A stretch of 64,000 nucleotides of DNA from UBA1672 sp050633645 (GTDB lineage Bacteria; Pseudomonadota; Alphaproteobacteria; Micavibrionales; Micavibrionaceae): NCBI GenBank assembly GCA_050633645.1, contig JBOEGX010000002.1, positions 372,001 through 436,000 of the forward strand. The letters are read 5' to 3'. Shown here piece by piece: positions 26,701 through 35,909 of this stretch; positions within the stretch are counted from its first letter, which is position 1, and every line of letters starts with the position of its first letter. Below the pieces are notes generated by a model, which saw only the letters and a program-made list of their open reading frames with translations, was not told where the DNA came from and made no database searches. The position numbers and the translations under genes were made by a program.

Positions 26701-27702
26701 ATGGAATTTACAGATTGGGCAATTTTCTTTGCTCTTGTTCCTTTTCTACTCTTCATTGATTTAAAACTATTCAATAAGGGCGACGACAATGTCATCGGTT
26801 TCCGGATGAGCCTCATCCTAAGCGCGTGGTACATCGCCGCTGGCCTTGCATTCGGCCTGATTATATGGTCACATTTCGGCGCCGACCGCGCAATGCTCTA
26901 CTACACCACATATGTGATTGAAAAAAGCCTGTCTCTCGATAACCTTTTCGTCATGTCTGTTATATTTTCATCTTTTTCCATCCCCCGCCAATACCAACAC
27001 CGCGTCCTCGTATGGGGAATCATCGGTGTCATCGTTTTGCGCGGTATTATGATTTTCGCGGGCGCGGCCATTGTCCACCAATTCGCATGGGTCTTGTTTA
27101 TCTTCGCCGCTATTCTTATCTATACGGGTATTAAAATGATGCTCATTGATGAAAATGACGAGGCAGACAACTTCGAAGAAAAGCGCCTTGTTGTTTTCCT
27201 GAAAAAGCACTTCCCCTTCACAACCAAAATCCACAAAAATCGCTTTTTGGTACGCCGTGATACACTATCACCCGAAGAAGCAAGCGCCATAAAAGGCAAA
27301 TCAAAATTCGTATTCACGCCGCTCTTACTTGCCCTTGTCATCATAGAAATAAGCGACGTCATCTTCGCCGTAGATTCAATCCCCGCCGCTCTCGCCATCA
27401 CAACCGACCCCTTTATCGTTTTCACCAGTAACGTCTTCGCGGTTCTGGGCTTGCGCGCATTATTCTTCGCCGTTGAAAACATCATCAACCGATTCGACCT
27501 GATGAAATACGCCATATCCTTCGTGCTGGCCTTTATCGGGTTTAAGGTGTTCTACAACGCCTATTGCGATGTCCTAAGCCTGCCACATATCTCTCCTGCT
27601 ATATCACTAACCATTACCATCACCGCCCTCGCCGCAGGATTCATCTTCTCTGCCATACGTACAGGCGGCTTTAAACATGACGCAGAGGAAGATGAGGAAT
27701 AA
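26701..27702 (+). CDS. TerC/Alx family membrane protein
   Basis: A 333-aa polytopic protein of the TerC family, whose members include Mn2+ exporters such as Alx. About nine membrane segments are visible. The two paired acidic motifs conserved in the family are present: EKSLSLDNLFVMSVIFSSF and EISDVIFAVDSIPAALAI, followed by FIVFTSNVFAVLGLRALFF. The C-terminus is acidic (HDAEEDEE). No yybP-ykoY-type riboswitch was seen in the 76-bp upstream gap. Confidence 0.92.
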   Translation: MEFTDWAIFFALVPFLLFIDLKLFNKGDDNVIGFRMSLILSAWYIAAGLAFGLIIWSHFGADRAMLYYTTYVIEKSLSLDNLFVMSVIFSSFSIPRQYQHRVLVWGIIGVIVLRGIMIFAGAAIVHQFAWVLFIFAAILIYTGIKMMLIDENDEADNFEEKRLVVFLKKHFPFTTKIHKNRFLVRRDTLSPEEASAIKGKSKFVFTPLLLALVIIEISDVIFAVDSIPAALAITTDPFIVFTSNVFAVLGLRALFFAVENIINRFDLMKYAISFVLAFIGFKVFYNAYCDVLSLPHISPAISLTITITALAAGFIFSAIRTGGFKHDAEEDEE

Positions 27703-27728
27703 AAACAATCTCAAAAAGGTGTAAAAAC

Positions 27729-27926
27729 ATGAGTAAAGATGATCCATCCGCTAGAAAAAATTTTAACGAAGCCTACGACATCGTCGGATATGGTGTAGGG
27801 CGCTTAAATCTACAAAAAGCATGCACTTCCGAGGCATTTAAAAAAACCACCGCAGAAGTCGTTAAAAAATTACAGACAATAAAAACTACAGATCAAAATG
27901 ATACGCCATCACAAGAACTAGAATAA
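27729..27926 (+). CDS. small hypothetical protein, 65 aa
   Basis: A short hydrophilic protein (MSKDDPSARKNFNEAYDIVG...) with AAGGTG about 9 bases before the ATG. It begins 26 bp after the TerC gene and could be in its operon. No family recognised. Confidence 0.5.
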   Translation: MSKDDPSARKNFNEAYDIVGYGVGRLNLQKACTSEAFKKTTAEVVKKLQTIKTTDQNDTPSQELE

Positions 27927-27956
27927 AATATAGAATTTATTTCTTTGACAAGGCAC

Positions 27957-28010
27957 AAGGAACGCCGTGTACGAAACGTACACAAGAAATGAGTGAGGCG
28001 AGTAAAGCTG
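27957..28010. repeat. short repeat with hairpin at convergent gene ends
   Basis: The stretch starts with gcacaaggaacgc and contains a perfect hairpin gtgtacg-aaa-cgtacac (about 27967-27983). A related copy (gcacgaggaacgc plus a weaker hairpin) lies at 37484-37540. Both sit between two convergent genes. Probably a dispersed repeat that may also end transcription. Confidence 0.55.
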
Positions 28011-28023
28011 AACGATCGAAGCT

Positions 28024-28590
28024 CTACAGCATTTCAAGCGTGATATTCTCATTCGTATAAACACAAATATCAGCCGCAATTTTCAATGACTTACGCGCAA
28101 TCTCTTCCGCCGTTAAATCCTGATCATACAGGGCACGCGCCGCCGCCAGAGCATAATTACCGCCACTACCAATACCAATAATGCCGTCCATCGGGTCAAC
28201 AACATCCCCGTTCCCCGTTAATATCAGGGATGTTTCCTTATCTGCAACGGCCATCAATGCCTCTAATTTACGCAAATACTTATCCGTACGCCAATCTTTT
28301 GCCAATTCAACGCAGGCACGTGTTAATTGCCCGGGATGCGCCTCTAGCTTAGCCTCTAATCGCTCGAACAATGTAAACGCATCAGCCGTAGACCCCGCAA
28401 ACCCTGCAATAATATCATTATCACGGCCCAAACGGCGCACCTTACGCGCATTCGCCTTAAGAACGGTATGCCCCATAGACACCTGCCCGTCACCCGCAAT
28501 AACGACGGAATCACCTTTCCGAATGGAAATAATCGTTGTACCGCGCCATTTATCGGCTCTCGCATAGTCATAATGTGGATCATAAGTCAT
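28024..28590 (-). CDS. hslV: ATP-dependent protease subunit HslV
   Basis: The threonine-protease core of HslUV. 188 aa. After a longer-than-usual propeptide (MTYDPHYDYARADKWRG) the catalytic N-terminal threonine follows in TTIISIRKGDSVVIAGDGQVSMG. Other typical segments are VRRLGRDNDIIAGFAGSTADAF, SLILTGNGDV and GIGSGGNYALAAARAL. It is on the same strand as hslU but separated from it by three opposite-strand genes. Confidence 0.97.
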   Translation of the reverse strand: MTYDPHYDYARADKWRGTTIISIRKGDSVVIAGDGQVSMGHTVLKANARKVRRLGRDNDIIAGFAGSTADAFTLFERLEAKLEAHPGQLTRACVELAKDWRTDKYLRKLEALMAVADKETSLILTGNGDVVDPMDGIIGIGSGGNYALAAARALYDQDLTAEEIARKSLKIAADICVYTNENITLEML

Positions 28591-28635
28591 ACGTAAAGAT
28601 ATGCGTGAAACATACCGTCATGTCAAGATAGGCAA

Positions 28636-29025
28636 TTAATTCTCTATATGCATTTCATACGCATCTTCAAGAATATCATAAACATCATAGGAAACATCGG
28701 CTGCAACAACCCCAACTCCCGACGCAATACCCACCGACATCGCCCCCGCGAGAAGCGTTTTTTGCCACTCGCTTTTAAACTTCGTGTCTCTCTCTGCCGT
28801 ATTCACAACAGCTAAACCCGCCGACATCGCCAAATTCGTCACGGCAACCGCCATACCAAAGCTCGGCAAACTAACGGTATCAAGCCCATTATCAAGCATA
28901 GCAGGAACATTCATAGCAGCGGCCCACAACCATACAAAGCCATTCTCCGCATGTCGCCCAACATCCTCAGCAAACAACGCGCCCTTGCTTTCAAACTCAC
29001 CTGATATTGTATCATTATCTTTCAT
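28636..29025 (-). CDS. hypothetical membrane protein
   Basis: Unrecognised 129-aa protein with alternating hydrophobic stretches: FVWLWAAAMNVPAMLDNG, FGMAVAVTNLAMSAGLAVV and TLLAGAMSVGIASGVGVVAADV. It likely spans the membrane two or three times. The open frame extends 12 codons upstream to a TTG, so the start is uncertain. It lies 45 bp upstream of hslV on the same strand. Confidence 0.5.
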   Translation of the reverse strand: MKDNDTISGEFESKGALFAEDVGRHAENGFVWLWAAAMNVPAMLDNGLDTVSLPSFGMAVAVTNLAMSAGLAVVNTAERDTKFKSEWQKTLLAGAMSVGIASGVGVVAADVSYDVYDILEDAYEMHIEN

Positions 29026-29248
29026 GTAAAACTTATACCATACTTCACCCACGATAATCAATTACCATAAAATTTATATAAAATGCCGTACGTATTTCTT
29101 CTTTATTTAATTGATAATAAACACAAAATCAGAAAAAAATCGAAACGATAGTGTTTGTCATAATACAAAATATATGTTGTGATAAAGATATGATGCTTTG
29201 CAAAAAAGTACGAATTAAAAAGTCGATTAACAAGACTAAGGTGGCTAA

Positions 29249-29749
29249 ATGTTAAACTTAAAATTCTCAGATTCTGGGTTAAAGGATAGATTCCTATCTG
29301 CGCTAAAACCTAAAAACGGCGTCCTGCCGTCACTCACCTTTGTGCTTTTCCTATCAATCGGCACTGCGTGGTCTTATGATGGGAACTACACACCATACGA
29401 CACGCAAAATGTTTCACGTGAAACATTACACAATCAAGTTCCTTCCTCTGTCATGGCGGATCAGTGTTTACCCCTACTCGACACACATAAAACACAGACA
29501 AGCTCTTCCATAGATGGAAACCAACGCGCGGTTGGTCAAGTGGCTGCACTTGGAATAATTCTTGGCGCTCGTTTCGCTCTCGAGCCAAAGAATAACTTCA
29601 CAGATCTCCGACGGAAAAACGCCAAAACCTTAACTATAAAAGGCGCTTTAGAAGATAAAAACGCACGCTCTGCTCATGCGATTGCCAATTATCGTAAATG
29701 TCTAAAGCAAATGGCATTAAACCGTACTGTGAACCAAAACGAAGTGTAG
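29249..29749 (+). CDS. hypothetical protein containing a parS site
   Basis: Unrecognised 166-aa protein. A hydrophobic segment (LPSLTFVLFLSIGTAWSYDG) may anchor it or act as an internal signal. The parS sequence is read as NVSRET, exactly as in MnmE, MnmG and RsmG, so the site was accommodated in frame. A second hydrophobic segment follows (GQVAALGIILGARFAL). Function unknown. Confidence 0.55.
   Translation: MLNLKFSDSGLKDRFLSALKPKNGVLPSLTFVLFLSIGTAWSYDGNYTPYDTQNVSRETLHNQVPSSVMADQCLPLLDTHKTQTSSSIDGNQRAVGQVAALGIILGARFALEPKNNFTDLRRKNAKTLTIKGALEDKNARSAHAIANYRKCLKQMALNRTVNQNEV
29410..29425. promoter_or_regulatory. parS site
   Basis: Perfect tgtttcacgtgaaaca, the conserved ParB-binding palindrome, extended by two more paired bases on each side. 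It is the leftmost of the parS sites and lies inside the 166-aa gene. Confidence 0.95.
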
Positions 29750-29839
29750 AGGAGGGTGCTTTCTCATAGGCATTCTCTGGCAATAGTCAGCTATATACGT
29801 GTACGTCACGAAAATATAACGGCTAATCCCTAGCTTACT

Positions 29840-29878
29840 GGTCGTTCCGAGGTCTTAAAAGACTGAAGAACGGCCACT
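29840..29878. terminator. long inverted repeat between convergent genes
   Basis: The arms tggtcgtt / aacggcca and gtctt / aagac form a long imperfect hairpin between a plus-strand gene end (29749) and a minus-strand gene end (29883). It probably works as a bidirectional terminator; the T runs are short. Confidence 0.6.
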
Positions 29879-29882
29879 TTCT

Positions 29883-31574
29883 TTATACGGGGATTTGCGC
29901 CATCAAATCATTAAACCACGAAACATCACTAATCCCTGCACGCCGCATATATTCCAATGCCCCAACGGCAACAACAACAGCTAATCCGGCATTTAATAAA
30001 CCAACTTCCGCCAGTTTCGGAGCAACCAGCTTCCCCTGTTCATCAGGCATAATACGCCTCATAACGCTCCCAAGCGCACGCTGCGCAAAGCCTTGAATAA
30101 CAAACATACCCACAAAAACAGAAAGTAAAACAACCAACGCATCAAACCCAACATGCATCTGCACATTCGGCACAAACCCAACCAACTTATCGCGAGCAGG
30201 GGACATAAAATACCCCCCAATCAATACGCAATGCAGCACCGCGGCAATGCCAAGCCCAATATAACGTGGTTTTTTTGTGATATTTCGAAGCGCCAAATCC
30301 GCAGTTCTAATTATATCCTTAATTCCATCATCAGAAAGCCCAAGCTTATTAGACTGCTTAAGCTTATTCCGCGCCTTCCCAAGAATATAACGCGACGCAT
30401 AATAAATACCTTCTTTAACTGTGCGATACTCCGCAGCTTGCAAAATATTCTCTGCTACATCACCGCGCCCCTCCGCCGCATCACGTAACTTCCGCACGCC
30501 GTTCTTAATTAAATCATCAAGAAAGGGAGAGGTATGCGTTAACCGCCCCTTTGTGCCAAACAAAAACGTATAGTAACTTTTCCCATTTATCCCATATTCA
30601 ACATGACCATAAGGCAAAACAACCTCGTAAATAATAGGAATCAGAACATCTTTACGCTTCTTCGCTTCGTCTAAGTCCTTTTGCTTGGCCTCATCATCGG
30701 CATTAACAATACTCTTGGCATCCTCAACAACCTTGATTTCTGCGTGCTCCCTTATCTTCGCGCCATGCTTATCAATCAAGGCAACAACCTTATCGGGTAA
30801 CTTGGCCTTCGGATAATCAAACGCCGTCCTAATCATAAGCTCCTGAATAAACAAACGCGATGTCCATGCATGCCCATCACAATTCGGGCATGTCGTCACA
30901 CCCTTACTCGCACATGTCTTACATTGAATTCGCCCTTGCTGCTGACACTGACTACACATTGTTTTCCCACGACCATGACATACTGGACACTGAATCTTTT
31001 GCCCATTTTGTCCTTGCACCATATGCGCGCCATTACAATGACTACAATGCCCCATACCCGACCCACTACATCGCGGACATACAGAAAAACCCTGCCCCTG
31101 ACATCTCATACAATTGATCTTTCCAGTCGTCTTGCATGTTAAACAGGGGTCAAATATCACAAATTCTTTTTTACCAACACTAAGGGGGACAACCTCATTA
31201 TCCAGCGCAAACCCAATATCATCGCGCTTCATAATCACATCACGAATTTGCCGGATAATATCCTGACTATTGCCCACCAATGCATAGGCCTTTGCCATTT
31301 CTTCTTTTGCCGCTATATCATCTTTAACCCGAATGGCCCCCTTCACCTGCCCAGGAACAACCTTCTCCGCGACCTTCGTATAAACATGAAGCATATTCTC
31401 AGCCTGAAAGTGCAATATCTCCCCATCAAAGCTTTCAATAACCACTGCATCAGGATCAAATTGATTCCCCCGAACCATGGCCTTCACCTGATTCAATGAA
31501 TCTTCCTTATACTGCTCACTCACCTTGATCTTGTGAATTTTCGTATCTGAACTTTGATTTTCTATATCGCTCAT
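29883..31574 (-). CDS. membrane protein with eight CxxC motifs (DnaJ-like zinc region)
   Basis: A 563-aa protein. Residues about 144-232 hold eight CxxC motifs (CLTC, CMRC, CPRC, CSHC, CPVC, CSQC, CKTC, CPNC), mostly separated by 7 residues with glycine, like the DnaJ zinc-finger but twice as many. This implies up to four zinc sites. A helical, Lys/Glu-rich region follows, and three hydrophobic segments sit near the C-terminus (YIGLGIAAVLHCVLIGGYF; ALVVLLSVFVGMFVI; LLNAGLAVVVAVGALEY). No J domain is present. The start at 31574 has GGGGA upstream; an earlier frame extension is unlikely. Possibly a membrane-bound chaperone or redox protein; unproven. Confidence 0.75.
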   Translation of the reverse strand: MSDIENQSSDTKIHKIKVSEQYKEDSLNQVKAMVRGNQFDPDAVVIESFDGEILHFQAENMLHVYTKVAEKVVPGQVKGAIRVKDDIAAKEEMAKAYALVGNSQDIIRQIRDVIMKRDDIGFALDNEVVPLSVGKKEFVIFDPCLTCKTTGKINCMRCQGQGFSVCPRCSGSGMGHCSHCNGAHMVQGQNGQKIQCPVCHGRGKTMCSQCQQQGRIQCKTCASKGVTTCPNCDGHAWTSRLFIQELMIRTAFDYPKAKLPDKVVALIDKHGAKIREHAEIKVVEDAKSIVNADDEAKQKDLDEAKKRKDVLIPIIYEVVLPYGHVEYGINGKSYYTFLFGTKGRLTHTSPFLDDLIKNGVRKLRDAAEGRGDVAENILQAAEYRTVKEGIYYASRYILGKARNKLKQSNKLGLSDDGIKDIIRTADLALRNITKKPRYIGLGIAAVLHCVLIGGYFMSPARDKLVGFVPNVQMHVGFDALVVLLSVFVGMFVIQGFAQRALGSVMRRIMPDEQGKLVAPKLAEVGLLNAGLAVVVAVGALEYMRRAGISDVSWFNDLMAQIPV

Positions 31575-31681
31575 GACTGGCGCATTCCCCAAAAACCTGT
31601 ATAACAATAAGTAACTAAATGTCGATTTAGATCCCAAATAAAACGACAGGACAAAGATACGAAATTTATGGAAGCAAAACA

Positions 31682-31939
31682 ATGAAATTCAATTTTGACA
31701 TCGAATGTACCCCTGAAGAAGCCCGCGCCTTTGTTGGTCTCCCAAATGTCGCACCAATGCAAGAACGCATGCTCAAAGAGCTTGAAGCCAAAATGCAAGA
31801 CAACATGCGCAACCTAACGCCCGAAGAAATGGTAAAAACATGGATGCCCGCAACCATACAGGGCTTTGGCGAAATGCAAAAAATATTCTGGCAACAAATG
31901 GGCATAAAAACACCTCAAGACCCCAAAAACGATGACTGA
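31682..31939 (+). CDS. DUF6489 family protein
   Basis: An 85-aa protein with the family signature MKFNFDIECTPEEARAFVG LPNVAP at its N-terminus and a C-terminal ATIQGFGEMQKIFWQQMG. It precedes mnmE in many alphaproteobacteria and here overlaps it by 8 bp. Function unknown; co-translation with mnmE is likely. Confidence 0.85.
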   Translation: MKFNFDIECTPEEARAFVGLPNVAPMQERMLKELEAKMQDNMRNLTPEEMVKTWMPATIQGFGEMQKIFWQQMGIKTPQDPKNDD

Positions 31940-33269
31940 CACAATATACGCACTGGCCAGCGCACGCGGAACGTCTGGCGTCGCGGTAATCCGCGTATCA
32001 GGAACACACGCCTTCGACAGCCTGCGCGCCCTGACAAACCTGACCGATATCCCATACCGCACAGCAATTTTAAAGACTCTGCGCGATAATGTTTCACGTG
32101 AAACATTAGATTCCGCCCTCATACTCGCCTTCAACACCCCACACAGCTATACAGGTGAAAATGTTGTCGAATACCACCTCCATGGCGGCATCGCGGTGAT
32201 CAACGGCGTCATGAATGCTTTATCAAAATTAGAGCATCATCGCATGGCCGACGCGGGGGAATTCACACGCCGCGCCTTTGAAAACGGAAAAATGGATCTT
32301 ACAGAGGCCGAGGCCATCGCCGACCTCATCCATGCCGAAACCGAGCTTCAAAAGGCACAAGCCCTCAATCAAATGGGTGGCGCTCTGGCAGATATTTATG
32401 ACGATTGGCGTATAAAGCTCACCAAGATACTGGCCTATGTAGAGGCCGAGCTTGAATTCCCCGACGAAGACCTACCCGATGATCTAATAAAGCGCATAAC
32501 CCCGCAAATCACCGATCTGTCAAACGCGATCAATGAACACCTGAACGATAATCGCCGTGGTGAACGCCTCCGAAATGGCATCCACGTCGCCATCATCGGC
32601 GCGCCCAATGCTGGGAAATCCTCTCTCGTCAACGCTCTGACACGACGCGACATCGCCATAGTCTCCGACATTGCCGGCACAACCCGCGACGTGATAGAGG
32701 CGCATCTCGATATTGGTGGCTACCCCATTATATTATCCGACACCGCTGGCCTAAGGCCCGACCAAATAGGAGAGGAGGGCAGCGATTCCATAGAATCCGA
32801 AGGCATCCGCCGCGCCCTTAAAATCGCCAAAAATGCAGATATCCGCGTCATATTATATGATGGTGGCGAAAAAACACCTGATAAACACTCCCTCGCCCTT
32901 GAAAAACACGCAAACACCATTCCAGTAATTAACAAGGTGGATCAGGGCGTAAACATCAATCACCCCGCAAACCCATTACAAATATCTGTATCTAAAAATC
33001 AGGGAATCACCGAATTCCTATCCGCCCTCACCACCATGATTGATAGCCTAGTCGGACGATCAGCCGCCCCCGCAATCAGCCGCGCCCGCCACCGCGAAGC
33101 CCTAACCTCCTGCGATAAATCCCTGCAACGATGCTTAACCGCGCCCCTGCCAGAGCTCACCGCCGAAGATTTACGTCTGTCCATACGCGATTTAGGGCGC
33201 ATAACTGGCCGCGTCGATGTCGAAGATTTACTGGATGTAGTTTTCCGCGATTTTTGTATCGGGAAATAA
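31932..33269 (+). CDS. mnmE: tRNA-modifying GTPase MnmE
   Basis: With MnmG it makes the 5-carboxymethylaminomethyl modification at tRNA wobble U34. 445 aa. N-terminal formyl-THF-binding domain (MTDTIYALASARGTSGVAVIRVSG), central helices, G domain (GAPNAGKSSLVNAL; SDIAGTTRD; DTAGLR; NKVD) and the C-terminal CIGK. A parS site at 32090-32105 is read as NVSRET in the N-terminal domain. A 203-aa opposite-strand gene separates it from mnmG. Confidence 0.98.
   Translation: MTDTIYALASARGTSGVAVIRVSGTHAFDSLRALTNLTDIPYRTAILKTLRDNVSRETLDSALILAFNTPHSYTGENVVEYHLHGGIAVINGVMNALSKLEHHRMADAGEFTRRAFENGKMDLTEAEAIADLIHAETELQKAQALNQMGGALADIYDDWRIKLTKILAYVEAELEFPDEDLPDDLIKRITPQITDLSNAINEHLNDNRRGERLRNGIHVAIIGAPNAGKSSLVNALTRRDIAIVSDIAGTTRDVIEAHLDIGGYPIILSDTAGLRPDQIGEEGSDSIESEGIRRALKIAKNADIRVILYDGGEKTPDKHSLALEKHANTIPVINKVDQGVNINHPANPLQISVSKNQGITEFLSALTTMIDSLVGRSAAPAISRARHREALTSCDKSLQRCLTAPLPELTAEDLRLSIRDLGRITGRVDVEDLLDVVFRDFCIGK
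32090..32105. promoter_or_regulatory. parS site inside mnmE
   Basis: Perfect tgtttcacgtgaaaca with aa/tt flanks, translated as NVSRET in MnmE. Confidence 0.95.
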
Positions 33270-33271
33270 AA

Positions 33272-33883
33272 CTAAAGAAGAAAACCTTCATCATCAAGCG
33301 AATCAGAATCACCAGAAGACGAACCACCAATTTCAATCTCGGCCTTCTCTTCAATTTCTGCCTTCAGATTCGCCAACGCACGCAACGTCGGAGCGCATAT
33401 CTCATTAATAGTATATTGAGTAGGATAAGCGCTAATCTCGATTAAATCCTTACAATTTTCTGGCGCGCAATCTAAATTAGATTTCTCAATGCTTTGATTT
33501 TGCTCTTTCACCAACGCATCAACATTCTTAATATACTGCTTATACGATTTTTCTTCATCACACTCATTCAACGCCATACGCATCACATGCGCCATTAAAG
33601 GCAAGGCAAAATGATGCCCAGGAAAGTATTTATCTGGGTCCACCGGATCTTTTCCACCATTGAAATACACAGCCTTAGCCGGGCGAGCAGAAAGGCTTTC
33701 GCCTTCTGCCCCAAAAACATCAATAAATGCATCAAATAACTTCGTGAGCTTCTTCTTATTACGTATCTCAACATACCGCCGAAGAGCAGTTTTAAAACCC
33801 TCTCCCTCTTTCATCGTATCATCTGCCGCATTCAACAAATCCACAACAGGCTCAAACAAACCATTAAATTTTTCGGTAATCAT
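33272..33883 (-). CDS. hypothetical protein, 203 aa
   Basis: Unrecognised soluble protein. It begins MITEKFNGLFEPVVDLLNAAD, has a central segment with two Cys (SNLDCAPENCKDLIEIS), and ends in an acidic Ser-rich tail (GGSSSGDSDSLDDEGFLL). It is inserted between mnmE and mnmG, which are adjacent in most relatives, on the opposite strand. Its stop is 3 bp from that of mnmE. Confidence 0.65.
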   Translation of the reverse strand: MITEKFNGLFEPVVDLLNAADDTMKEGEGFKTALRRYVEIRNKKKLTKLFDAFIDVFGAEGESLSARPAKAVYFNGGKDPVDPDKYFPGHHFALPLMAHVMRMALNECDEEKSYKQYIKNVDALVKEQNQSIEKSNLDCAPENCKDLIEISAYPTQYTINEICAPTLRALANLKAEIEEKAEIEIGGSSSGDSDSLDDEGFLL

Positions 33884-33971
33884 TATTCTTTAAAACCCGT
33901 TTTTATTTTGCTGCCCCGCAATTATAATTCTTTTGTGGAAAACTTTGCAATAAAAATGTATATAAATCCAC

Positions 33972-35873
33972 ATGAACAGTACTGAGCAAGAAAATTTTGA
34001 TGTCATAATTGTCGGAGGCGGTCACGCAGGGTGCGAAGCCGCCGCCGCATCCGCGCGCACAGGCGCGAAAACCGCGCTCCTCACACATAAGCTTGAAACC
34101 ATTGGCGTCATGTCCTGTAACCCCGCAATCGGGGGCTTGGGCAAGGGGCATTTAGTGCGCGAAATCGACGCCCTTGACGGCGTCATGGCAAAAGCCATTG
34201 ATCGATCCGGCATCCAATTCCGCATGCTCAACGCCTCTAAAGGCCCAGCCGTTCGTGGCCCACGCGCACAGGCCGACCGCAAACTCTACCGCGAAGCCAT
34301 GCAAGAAATATTAGGCAATTACCCCAACCTGACACTCATCGCTGGTGCTGCCGATGATCTCATCTTGGACGGGCAGGGCACTGTCGCAGGCATCCGCACC
34401 CTTGATGGCCGCGAATTACCTTGCCGCGCCGCTGTCCTTACAACGGGCACATTTCTTCGCGGCCTCATCCATCGCGGCGAAGAAACCAAACCCGCAGGCC
34501 GCGTCGGCGAAGAACCCACAATAGGATTAGCAGAAACACTAGAGCGCCTTAAATTCCCATTAGGACGGTTAAAAACAGGAACTCCCGCACGTCTTGATGG
34601 ACGCACAATCAACTGGGATATACTGGAGGAGCAACAGGGCGACGCGCAACCACTACCATTCTCCTATATGAATGAACGCATCACCGTCCCGCAAATACCA
34701 TGCTATATCACACACACAAATGACGAAACTCACCGCATCATCACGGAAAACATGCACCGCTCCCCCATGTATTCGGGAAAAATTAAATCAACAGGGCCGC
34801 GCTATTGCCCCTCGATAGAGGATAAAATAAACCGCTTTGCCGATAAACCACGTCACCAGATATTCCTAGAGCCCGAAGGCTTAGACGACCACACCGTCTA
34901 CCCAAACGGCATCTCAACATCTCTTCCGATTGATGTACAAGACGCACTAATCCACTCCATCAAAGGCCTTGAAAACGTTAAAGTTATCGAATGGGGCTAC
35001 GCCATTGAATATGATTACGTTGACCCTCGCGACCTAAAGAAAACCTTAGAATCCAAACGCCTCCCCGGCCTTTTCCTCGCAGGACAAATCAACGGAACAA
35101 CAGGATATGAAGAAGCCGCCGCGCAAGGCCTTATGGCGGGCATCAACGCCGCCAAACAAGGACTCCACAGCAATGTTTCACGTGAAACATGCCCAAAACT
35201 CATCCTCGACCGTGCAGATGCCTATATCGGCGTTATGATCGATGACCTCACAACACGTGGCGCGCCCGAGCCCTATCGCATGTTCACATCCCGCGCCGAA
35301 TACCGCTTGCGCCTACGCGCAGATAACGCGGATCAACGCCTCACAGATATAGGAATCGAATCGGGGTGTATCGATGTTTCACGTGAAACATTGTGGAATC
35401 AAAAGAAGAACAAATTGGAACATGCCCGCGCAATGGTTACGACATTACAGGCAACCCCCAATGAATTAGAGGCCGCAGGCATCACCGTAAACAAAGACGG
35501 GGTAAGACGAACCGCCGCCGCGCTTCTGTCGTACCCCAATATTACATGGAACAAGCTCGCCACTCTCTGGCCAGAGCTTGCCGATATCCCCCCCGATATC
35601 CGCGAGCAAATCGAAATCGATTCCATGTATGCGGGCTATATGCACAGGCACGACGCCGATATACATGCCTATCGTAAAGACGAAAATCTTATCCTACCAA
35701 CGGATTTAGACTTCACCGCCATAGGCAGTCTATCCAATGAAATTCGTCAGAAACTGGAACACGTAAAACCAACCACATTGGGCGAGGCCGCACGTATACC
35801 AGGCGTAACCCCCGCCGCCGTGATTGCACTGCTACGCTACGTCAAAAAACCATCGAAAAAAGATGCTGCCTGA
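33972..35873 (+). CDS. mnmG: tRNA uridine-5-carboxymethylaminomethyl enzyme MnmG
   Basis: FAD-dependent partner of MnmE. 633 aa. FAD-binding start FDVIIVGGGHAGCEAAAASAR, then MSCNPAIGGLGKGHLVREIDAL, PRYCPSIEDKI, and the C-terminal GEAARIPGVTPAAVIALLRYVKK. All expected blocks are present. Two parS sites (35174-35189 and 35375-35390) are read in frame as NVSRET and DVSRET. Confidence 0.99.
   Translation: MNSTEQENFDVIIVGGGHAGCEAAAASARTGAKTALLTHKLETIGVMSCNPAIGGLGKGHLVREIDALDGVMAKAIDRSGIQFRMLNASKGPAVRGPRAQADRKLYREAMQEILGNYPNLTLIAGAADDLILDGQGTVAGIRTLDGRELPCRAAVLTTGTFLRGLIHRGEETKPAGRVGEEPTIGLAETLERLKFPLGRLKTGTPARLDGRTINWDILEEQQGDAQPLPFSYMNERITVPQIPCYITHTNDETHRIITENMHRSPMYSGKIKSTGPRYCPSIEDKINRFADKPRHQIFLEPEGLDDHTVYPNGISTSLPIDVQDALIHSIKGLENVKVIEWGYAIEYDYVDPRDLKKTLESKRLPGLFLAGQINGTTGYEEAAAQGLMAGINAAKQGLHSNVSRETCPKLILDRADAYIGVMIDDLTTRGAPEPYRMFTSRAEYRLRLRADNADQRLTDIGIESGCIDVSRETLWNQKKNKLEHARAMVTTLQATPNELEAAGITVNKDGVRRTAAALLSYPNITWNKLATLWPELADIPPDIREQIEIDSMYAGYMHRHDADIHAYRKDENLILPTDLDFTAIGSLSNEIRQKLEHVKPTTLGEAARIPGVTPAAVIALLRYVKKPSKKDAA
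35174..35189. promoter_or_regulatory. parS site inside mnmG (first)
   Basis: Perfect tgtttcacgtgaaaca, read as NVSRET in MnmG. Confidence 0.95.
35375..35390. promoter_or_regulatory. parS site inside mnmG (second)
   Basis: Perfect tgtttcacgtgaaaca, read as DVSRET in MnmG, about 200 bp from the first. Confidence 0.95.
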
Positions 35874-35909
35874 TATATACTGCGCACACCCACAAACAGA
35901 AGAATCATC

